DNA from: Prevotellaceae bacterium
GTDB taxonomy: Bacteria > Bacteroidota > Bacteroidia > Bacteroidales > UBA932
Assembly: GCA_031284065.1 (NCBI GenBank)
Contig: JAITAP010000065.1
Coordinates: forward strand, 1-6,849
Length of the DNA: 6,849 nucleotides
Reading direction: 5' to 3'
The translations under genes and the position numbers were made by a program. Each line of letters begins with the position of its first letter. The first letter of the stretch is position 1. Positions 1 to 5,145 of this stretch are shown one piece after another. Under the pieces are notes generated by a model. It ran no database searches. It was not told where the DNA came from and saw only the letters and a list, made by a program, of their open reading frames with translations.

Positions 1-756
1 GGAGGAGTGCGCGACCCGCATATTCTTCGCGCGGAAGACGGCAAGACATTCTACATGGTCTGCACCGATATGACTTCGTCGAAGGGTTGGAATTCAAACC
101 GCGCGATGGTTTTAATGAAATCCGGCGACCTGATTAGCTGGACTTCGAGCGTTGTAAGCATTCAGGAGAAGTACCCCAATCAGGAAGATTTGAAGCGGGT
201 TTGGGCGCCACAGACAGCTTACGATGCGTCTGTGGGGAAATACCTTATTTACTGGTCGATGAAGCACGGCGACGCTCCCGATATAATTTACTACGCTTAC
301 GCAAACAAGGATTTTACCGGTTTGGAGGGCGAACCCAAGCCATTTTTCCTCCCGAAAAACGGGAAAGCGTGTATCGACGGGGCTATCGTGGAGAAAAACG
401 GGCTTTACTACATGTTTTACAAGACCGAAGGGCATGGCAACGGCATAAAGCTTGCCATTACCGATTCGCTTGCCTCCGGTCGCTGGATAGAGCAGCCCGG
501 GTATAAGCAGGATACGCGCGAAGCGGTCGAGGGTTCGTTTGTTTTCAAGCTGACGGGCAGCGACAAATACATTATGATGTACGACGTTTATGTAAAGCAT
601 CAGTATCAGTTTTGCGAAAGCGTTGATTTGGACAGATTTAAGGCGATTGATACGGAAATATCCATGAATTTTCATCCCCGGCACGGCTCTATAATACCGA
701 TTACCGCAAGCGAAATGAGGCGAATAACAGACCAATGGGGCAAACTGGAAATATAG
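1..756 (+). CDS. GH43-family glycoside hydrolase, 5'-truncated by window edge
   Basis: This is the 3' part of a glycosidase of the GH43 five-bladed propeller type, a family of arabinofuranosidases, xylosidases and related enzymes. The frame is open from base 1, and codons 1-7 read GGVRDPH, the blade-1 motif with the general-base Asp (codon 5), so the GTG at 7 is internal rather than a start. Counting from codon 1, the pKa-modulating Asp is in CIDGAI (D126) and the acid Glu is in VEGSFVF (E177), so all three catalytic positions are present. VWAPQ (blade 2) and the C-terminal FHPRHGSIIPIT stretch also fit the family. About 251 codons are visible; family members are usually near 300, so an N-terminal stretch, perhaps with a signal peptide, is missing. 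The substrate cannot be read from sequence. The GH42 and CE12 neighbours suggest a pectic side chain. The last ~14 codons lie inside the 211-bp repeat array that follows. Confidence 0.85.
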   Translation, partial: GGVRDPHILRAEDGKTFYMVCTDMTSSKGWNSNRAMVLMKSGDLISWTSSVVSIQEKYPNQEDLKRVWAPQTAYDASVGKYLIYWSMKHGDAPDIIYYAYANKDFTGLEGEPKPFFLPKNGKACIDGAIVEKNGLYYMFYKTEGHGNGIKLAITDSLASGRWIEQPGYKQDTREAVEGSFVFKLTGSDKYIMMYDVYVKHQYQFCESVDLDRFKAIDTEISMNFHPRHGSIIPITASEMRRITDQWGKLEI

Positions 757-795
757 GCGAAATATCGAAAAATTATTCAAATTTACGGTGGGTAT

Positions 796-908
796 TTCCT
801 ATAACTTTTGATTTATTGAAACTTTTAGGAAAATAGTGTCGCGTAAATTCCTAAAACATCAAAAACATTTTAAGTTTTAGGAATATCGTAGTGCTTTTAT
901 TCCCAAAA
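796..908. promoter_or_regulatory. Half-site group 1 (five alternating TTCCTAAAA sites)
   Basis: Five 9-bp half-sites alternate in orientation: TTCCTATAA at 796, TTTTAGGAA at 823, TTCCTAAAA at 848, TTTTAGGAA at 875 and TTCCCAAAA at 900. Start-to-start spacing is 27, 25, 27 and 25 bp. Three sites are perfect and two have one mismatch. The position matching the -7 box of group 3 reads TGCTTTTA (892-899), so this copy probably has no active promoter. A role as protein-binding sites is inferred from symmetry and spacing. Confidence 0.65.
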
Positions 909-1006
909 GTTGCAATTATGGATAAATTAGTTGAATAATAGATAGTTGTGGTAAATTGTGAATATAGGCGAAATATCGAAAATTTGTTCAAATTTACGGT
1001 GTGTAC

Positions 1007-1119
1007 TTCCTATAACTTCTGATTTGTGCATACTTTTAGGAAAATAACGATGCCTAAATTCCTAAAACATCAAAAATATTTTAAGTTTTAGGAATAGCAT
1101 AGCGCCTTTATTCCTAAAA
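1007..1119. promoter_or_regulatory. Half-site group 2 (five alternating TTCCTAAAA sites)
   Basis: This group has the same arrangement as group 1: TTCCTATAA at 1007, TTTTAGGAA at 1034, TTCCTAAAA at 1059, TTTTAGGAA at 1086 and TTCCTAAAA at 1111, spaced 27, 25, 27 and 25 bp. Four of five sites are perfect. The -7 equivalent reads CGCCTTTA (1103-1110), away from the TAnnTTTG consensus. Retention of the half-sites while the promoter box differs suggests selection on the sites, or recent duplication. Confidence 0.65.
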
Positions 1120-1217
1120 GTTATAATCGTATATGAATTAGTTGAATAACAGATAGTTATGGCAAATTGTGAATACAAGCGAAATATTGAGAATTTATTC
1201 AAATTCACGGTGGGTAT

Positions 1218-1330
1218 TTCCTATAACTTTTGATTTATTGAAACTTTTGGGAAAATAACGATGCCTAAATTCCTAAAACCTCAAAAATATTTTTAGTTTT
1301 AGGAATAATGTAGTATCTTTGTTCCTAAAA
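1218..1330. promoter_or_regulatory. Half-site group 3, next to the ATPase promoter
   Basis: Sites are TTCCTATAA at 1218, TTTTGGGAA at 1245, TTCCTAAAA at 1270, TTTTAGGAA at 1297 and TTCCTAAAA at 1322, spaced 27, 25, 27 and 25 bp. The last two form an inverted repeat with a 16-bp spacer that contains the -7 box of the ATPase promoter. A bound protein would cover the -7 region and the expected start of transcription. That suggests an operator, though binding itself cannot be seen in sequence. Confidence 0.65.
1297..1330 (+). promoter_or_regulatory. Bacteroidetes-type promoter of the ATPase gene inside a palindrome
   Basis: TATCTTTG at 1314-1321 fits the Bacteroidetes -7 consensus TAnnTTTG. No clear TTTG -33 box is present; only T-rich sequence (about 1291-1300) lies at roughly that distance, so recognition may be weak or activator-assisted. 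TTTTAGGAA (1297-1305) and TTCCTAAAA (1322-1330) flank the box symmetrically. Transcription would be expected to start near 1325-1330, giving a leader of roughly 20-25 nt that ends in an A-rich stretch before the ATG. Confidence 0.6.
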
Positions 1331-1350
1331 TCATAAGTCAAAAGAAAAAA

Positions 1351-2568
1351 ATGGGAAAAGTTATTCGCAAAAACTATTTGAAAACCCTGCAAACTTTGCA
1401 CGAGCAGAACTTAATAAAGGTAGTTACGGGCGTGCGCCGTTGCGGAAAATCTACATTATTGTTGCAATTTCAGGAGCTACTGAAAGCGGAAACGGATGAT
1501 AATCAAGTTATCTCTATCAATTTCGATATACCTGAGTATCGTTTTTTGGCGGAAAAAAGTTGGCTCGAAGTGTACGAATTTATCGAAGCTGCGCTTGTTT
1601 CGGGTAAAATAAACTATGTTTTTTTGGATGAAATCCAGAACGTTGTTGAGTTTGAGAAGCTGCTTGAGGGGCTGTTTGTCCATCCCGAAGTCGATTTGTA
1701 TGTTACCGGTTCAAATGCCTGCCTGTTGTCGAGCGAGCTGGCGACTTTGCTGACGGGGAGGGCGTTTGAAATAAATGTTTTACCGTTTTCGTTTGCCGAA
1801 TATCTGGAATTTACGGGGATGAACGACAATATACCGCGCGCGTTTGCCGAATTTGTCGCAACCGGAGGTTTTCCTGAAGCCGTGCGGCTTGCCGCCGCCG
1901 GTACAACCTACGCTTACCAGTACCTGCAAAACGTTTTTCACAATATCTACGAGAACGATATTTTGACGCGCTATCGCGTCAATTCCGAACATTCGTACTA
2001 CAAAGTGGTGAATTTTTTGACGGACACGGTCGGTTCGCCTGTTTCGGCCGGAAGTATAGCCAAAACGATGAAAAACAATAATTTACGTATAGACAATAAA
2101 ACTGTCTCAAGCTATATCGAAACGCTGACGGCGGCATACCTTTTTTACCGGGCAAACCGCTACGATGTGAAAGGCAAAGAGCATCTCTCAACGCAGGAAA
2201 AGTATTACCTTGTTGATACGGGGCTGCGAAATGCACTGCTTGGCAAAGATTTGGCGGCAGACTCGGGGCATTTGCTCGAAAATGTGGTGTATCTCGAGCT
2301 TATCAGGCGTGATAATCAGGTGTGGACAGGCAAAGTCAATAATTTGGAGGTGGATTTTGTGGCGCGAAACAAAGTTGGCTACACCACCTACTATCAAGTG
2401 TCGCAAACCGTGCAAGACCCGGCAACTTTGGCTCGCGAGCTTGCGCCTTTCGACAAAATTCCCGACCACAACGAGCGGATTCTGCTCACAATGGACTACG
2501 AAACCAACTCGCGAAACGGCGTAAAACAGATGAATGTTACAGATTGGCTATTAGCAACTAAAAATTAA
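1351..2568 (+). CDS. AAA-type ATPase, AAA_14/DUF4143 family
   Basis: This predicted cytoplasmic ATPase belongs to a family that is abundant and often multi-copy in Bacteroidetes; its biological role is not established. Walker A is GVRRCGKST (residues 27-35) and Walker B is YVFLDEIQ (89-96). They are followed by the TGSNACLLS and TGRAFEI segments (119-141) and GGFPE (172-176), all usual for AAA_14. Residues about 228-265 look like a winged-helix segment (SAGSIAKTM, then KTVSSYIETL). The C-terminal DUF4143 part contains YLVDTGLRNALLG (286-298), LLENVVYLEL (308-317), EVDFV (333-337) and YYQVS (347-351). This resembles a PD-(D/E)XK nuclease fold in which the E-x-K pair is degenerate (Q-V). At 405 aa it is full length. 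The ATG follows an A-rich leader with no Shine-Dalgarno. It lies 5 bp upstream of GH42, so the two may be co-transcribed. It has no obvious part in sugar breakdown and looks like an inserted module. Confidence 0.9.
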   Translation: MGKVIRKNYLKTLQTLHEQNLIKVVTGVRRCGKSTLLLQFQELLKAETDDNQVISINFDIPEYRFLAEKSWLEVYEFIEAALVSGKINYVFLDEIQNVVEFEKLLEGLFVHPEVDLYVTGSNACLLSSELATLLTGRAFEINVLPFSFAEYLEFTGMNDNIPRAFAEFVATGGFPEAVRLAAAGTTYAYQYLQNVFHNIYENDILTRYRVNSEHSYYKVVNFLTDTVGSPVSAGSIAKTMKNNNLRIDNKTVSSYIETLTAAYLFYRANRYDVKGKEHLSTQEKYYLVDTGLRNALLGKDLAADSGHLLENVVYLELIRRDNQVWTGKVNNLEVDFVARNKVGYTTYYQVSQTVQDPATLARELAPFDKIPDHNERILLTMDYETNSRNGVKQMNVTDWLLATKN

Positions 2569-2573
2569 AAAAA

Positions 2574-4709
2574 ATGAACACAACAAAAACAGCTTTATCG
2601 GCAACCCAACATTCCACATCTCGAAGATATGGAATATTTAAAACGACAACGGTAAAACCTGACCGGCTTAAGGCGGCAGCTTTGTGCCTTTGCATCTTTG
2701 CGGTTGGCAACCTTTCGGCGCAATATCGCTTCGACAACATTCTCTACGGCGCGGCGTACTACCACGAGTATATGCCGACAGAGCGTTTGGATGAAGACAT
2801 ACGAATGATGAAAGCCGCCGATGTATCGGTGGTGCGGGTTGGCGAATCTACATGGTCGCTGTTTGAGCCGCAGGAGGGCGTTTTTGAGTTTGCGTGGATG
2901 GACAAAATCCTCGACAAAATGCACGCTGCCGGTATTCGGGTTATTCTCGGAACGCCGACTTACTCCATTCCCGCGTGGATGGCGCATAAATACCCCGAAG
3001 TGTTGGCGGAGCACGTCAAAGGCGGCAGGGAGTATTACGGTATCCGCCAAAATATGGATATTACCAACGAAAAATACCGGTTTTTCTCCGAAAGAATTCT
3101 CCGAAAAATGATGGAACACTTTGCGCATCACCCTGCCATTATCGGTTATCAGGTCGATAACGAAGTGGAAGCGCGAGGCATTAATAATGAGGGTTACTTC
3201 AAAGGGTTTGTTGAGTTTGTCAAAAAGCGTTTTAATGATGATTTAAAAGCGTTGAACCGCGAATGGGGCTTGAACTATTGGGGCATGAACATTAACACGT
3301 GGGAAGAATTTTACCCGCGCGACGGCGTTACAAACCCTTCCTACAAGCTCGAGTGGGAGCGCTACAACCGCTTCCGGCTTGCCGAATTTCTGAACTGGCA
3401 GGTAGATATTGTGAACGAATACCGCCGCAAAGACCAATTTGTCACCCATTGCTTCATGCCTTCTTTTCATAATATTGACCAAGTGGAAAGCTTCCGGCAA
3501 ATGCAGTATCCCGCAATCAACGTTTACCACGACGTGGAAGACCGGCAGGACGGACGCTGGATTGCATACGCGGGCGACTATATGCGCACTGTGGCCAAAG
3601 GGAACTACCTGATTACCGAAACCAACGCGCAGGCGCAGGGCTGGGACAGCAAAAACCAGAAGCCGCCTTACGACGGGCAGCTGCGGCAAAACGTCTATGC
3701 GCATCTGGCTTCGGGCGCAAATATGGTGGAGTACTGGCACTGGCATACGCTGCACTACGGGCAGGAAACTTACTGGCGCGGCATTTTGGGGCAGGACTTG
3801 CAGCCCAATCGCGTCTATCGCGAATTTTCGGCTACCGCAAAAGAGCTGAAACGTATCGGCGCAAAGCTGGTCAACTTGAAAAAGGAAAATCAGGTTGCCG
3901 TACTGTTCAGCCACGATTCGTACCACGCGCTCAACTTCATGCCCTACACCAATTGGGACAAGTATCCCTCGTACATAGTTCACAGCGCGCTGTACAACCA
4001 AAATATCGAAGCCGACATTATTCCCTGCGATAAATGGACGGATTTCGGCAAATATAAAATGCTGGTCATTCCGCCTTTGTACGTGGCTGCCGACAGCTTG
4101 CTGGAAAAGATAGACGAATTTGTAAAGAACGGCGGCATTGCGGTAATGATGTTCAAAAGCGGCTATACCAACGAGCATAACGCCGTTCGCGCTACGCTTG
4201 CGCCGTCAATTTTGCGAAAAGCCTGCGGATTTTACTATCAGGAATACGCCAATATACCGATTTTGCCTTTGAAGGATAATGATTTTGGGCTGAACGGCAA
4301 TCAGGTGGGAGAATGGTACGAATTTCTTATCCCCGAAACCGCCACGCCGCTTGCCTTTGCCGACCATAAGTTTTTCGGCAAGTGGGCTTGCATTACCGAA
4401 AACGCTTATGGAAAGGGAAATTTGTACTACATTGGCGCGTACCCTTCGCAGAAATTGCTGGAAAAAATCATCCTCCGCGCGGCAGCAAAGGCGAATGTCG
4501 TAGCAACGCCCAATAATTTGGCTTTTCCGATAATTGTTCGCTCGGGGAAGAACGATTTCGGAAAAACGCTGCACTATATTTTTAATTTCAGCGATGAAGA
4601 AAAAACAATCCCAAACCCGTTTTCTGCCGGAAAAGAGTTGTTTTCGGGCGATAAGGCAGGGAATGAAATCACGCTCGGAGCGTGGGACGTGAAAATAGTT
4701 GAGAAGTAG
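2574..4709 (+). CDS. GH42 beta-galactosidase, exported
   Basis: GH42 enzymes release terminal beta-linked galactose. The TIM barrel spans residues ~55-430, opening with GAAYYHEYMP and RLDEDIRMMK. The acid/base is E197 in QVDNE, and the likely nucleophile is E349 in LITETNAQ. EYWHWHTLHYG (386-396) lines the active site. The middle trimerisation-type domain is about 435-640, with a small C-terminal beta domain to 711, the usual family length. I see no cysteine cluster like the zinc site of some GH42 enzymes. A hydrophobic stretch (residues 33-46) followed by LSAQ suggests Sec export with cleavage near residue 49-50. However, ~32 polar residues precede it, which is unusually long. No other ATG exists before it, and the chosen ATG has a Bacteroidetes-like A-rich leader. 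The signal-peptide codons overlap a period-8 CTTTG repeat. The gene probably shares a transcript with the ATPase (5-bp gap). Confidence 0.9.
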   Translation: MNTTKTALSATQHSTSRRYGIFKTTTVKPDRLKAAALCLCIFAVGNLSAQYRFDNILYGAAYYHEYMPTERLDEDIRMMKAADVSVVRVGESTWSLFEPQEGVFEFAWMDKILDKMHAAGIRVILGTPTYSIPAWMAHKYPEVLAEHVKGGREYYGIRQNMDITNEKYRFFSERILRKMMEHFAHHPAIIGYQVDNEVEARGINNEGYFKGFVEFVKKRFNDDLKALNREWGLNYWGMNINTWEEFYPRDGVTNPSYKLEWERYNRFRLAEFLNWQVDIVNEYRRKDQFVTHCFMPSFHNIDQVESFRQMQYPAINVYHDVEDRQDGRWIAYAGDYMRTVAKGNYLITETNAQAQGWDSKNQKPPYDGQLRQNVYAHLASGANMVEYWHWHTLHYGQETYWRGILGQDLQPNRVYREFSATAKELKRIGAKLVNLKKENQVAVLFSHDSYHALNFMPYTNWDKYPSYIVHSALYNQNIEADIIPCDKWTDFGKYKMLVIPPLYVAADSLLEKIDEFVKNGGIAVMMFKSGYTNEHNAVRATLAPSILRKACGFYYQEYANIPILPLKDNDFGLNGNQVGEWYEFLIPETATPLAFADHKFFGKWACITENAYGKGNLYYIGAYPSQKLLEKIILRAAAKANVVATPNNLAFPIIVRSGKNDFGKTLHYIFNFSDEEKTIPNPFSAGKELFSGDKAGNEITLGAWDVKIVEK
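2680..2703 (+). repeat. Period-8 CTTTGnnn tandem repeat inside the GH42 signal peptide
   Basis: Three consecutive 8-mers, CTTTGTGC, CTTTGCAT and CTTTGCGG, encode part of the hydrophobic core (residues ~36-44, ALCLCIFAV). From memory, CTTTGCGnCTTTGCG-type strings are scattered between genes in many Bacteroidetes genomes; I cannot check this here. A 15-base stretch (2691-2705, TGCATCTTTGCGGTT) recurs exactly at 4751-4765. Confidence 0.6.
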
Positions 4710-4714
4710 AAAGC

Positions 4715-5066
4715 ATGAGCTGCATAAATTGGGCGCGTAAATACATCAGCTGCATCTTTGCGGTTAGTAAAACGAAGCAGTGCTACGCCTACATGAGAGA
4801 TTTCACGGCGTTGGAAAGTGCGCCGGAAATTCTGTTTGAGTACCCCCGACAGCGCCAAGCAAATCCTTGACGCTGGTATAACCAAGCTGCCCGACGGACG
4901 TTTTTGCATGATGTACGTGGCGCAGGAAAATCCGGGCGGCATCAAAATGGCGTTTTCCAACAAAATCAACAGCGGGTATGCCTGTCAGCCGGAGCAGGTT
5001 GATTTTGAACGCGGCGCGTGCGAAGCCCCGAATGTTTTCGAGCGCATTGGCGAAAACTACAAGTAA
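4715..5066 (+). pseudogene. Decayed GH43-family glycosidase fragment
   Basis: Two reading frames together encode a partial GH43 propeller. The first frame, from ATG 4715, gives CYAYMRDFTALESAPEILF. It lines up with YYAYANKDFTGLEGEPKPFF of the first gene in the window. It shifts at the five-C run 4843-4847; with four C it would read LFEYPDSAKQILDAGITKL and continue in the second frame, which runs to TAA at 5064-5066. That second frame carries a candidate pKa Asp (ILDAGI, GAC at 4869), GGIKMAFS and a candidate acid Glu (CEAPNVF, GAA at 5022), and stops after IGENYK. In relatives a tyrosine-rich beta strand and about another 70 residues would follow. The general-base Asp region of blade 1 is missing and the C-terminal blades are absent, so no active enzyme is expected. 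The 5' limit is uncertain: residues before CYAYM (4715-4780) match GH43 poorly and contain the 15-base repeat. The C-run shift could also be a sequencing error, but the truncation would remain. Confidence 0.75.
4751..4765 (+). repeat. Second exact copy of TGCATCTTTGCGGTT
   Basis: This is identical over 15 bases to 2691-2705, in the GH42 signal peptide, and falls in the same codon phase, so both spell CIFAV. The flanks differ apart from a few bases. It may be a dispersed repeat, or the leftover of a signal peptide joined to the GH43 remnant. Confidence 0.5.
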
Positions 5067-5145
5067 CTTTCATTAAGCAAAAATAGCTGATTAGCATTTC
5101 GAGAGCTGTGTAACATGAGTCTATAAATTCTAAAATTCAATCAAA

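Larger units (their letters stand above)
713..1330. repeat. Tandem 211-bp repeat, three copies
   Basis: Three copies follow one another at an exact 211-bp offset, without gaps as far as I could align them by eye: about 722-932, 933-1143 and 1144-1330 (the last is cut short where it meets the ATPase leader). Anchors are GAATAACAG-type sequence at 722, 933 and 1144, the GCGAAAT at 757, 968 and 1179 and the TTCCTATAA at 796, 1007 and 1218. The first copy begins inside the GH43 coding region; faint similarity extends back to about 713. This array fills nearly all of the ~590-bp gap between GH43 and the ATPase. I see no other gene or RNA in the gap. The stretches between half-site groups (909-1006, 1120-1217) are AT-rich and hold only tiny open frames. 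Confidence 0.9.

Noticed and set aside
7..9. GTG at base 7 as the true start of the GH43 gene
   Set aside because: The frame is open to base 1 and the catalytic RDPH motif follows at once, leaving no room for the start of blade 1. The GGAGGA before it encodes Gly-Gly and is not a convincing ribosome site in this phylum.
796..1330. Possible CRISPR array
   Set aside because: The repeats are only 9 bp, alternate in orientation, and the intervening sequences are themselves repeated every 211 bp, unlike unique spacers.
3243..4178. Long open frame on the - strand inside GH42
   Set aside because: The + strand frame has the GH42 catalytic residues and full-length domains; the - strand translation shows no family motif.
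4731..4742. Similarity of GGGCGCGTAAAT (4731-4742) to GGGGCGTAAAT (6777-6787), both shortly after a stop codon
   Set aside because: The match is short and imperfect, and surrounding bases do not align well enough to claim a shared element.
4818..5066. Stand-alone 82-codon gene starting at GTG 4818
   Set aside because: Its first ~10 codons are out of frame with the GH43 similarity, which runs through the other frame up to the C5 run. It is better read as the second half of a frameshifted remnant.
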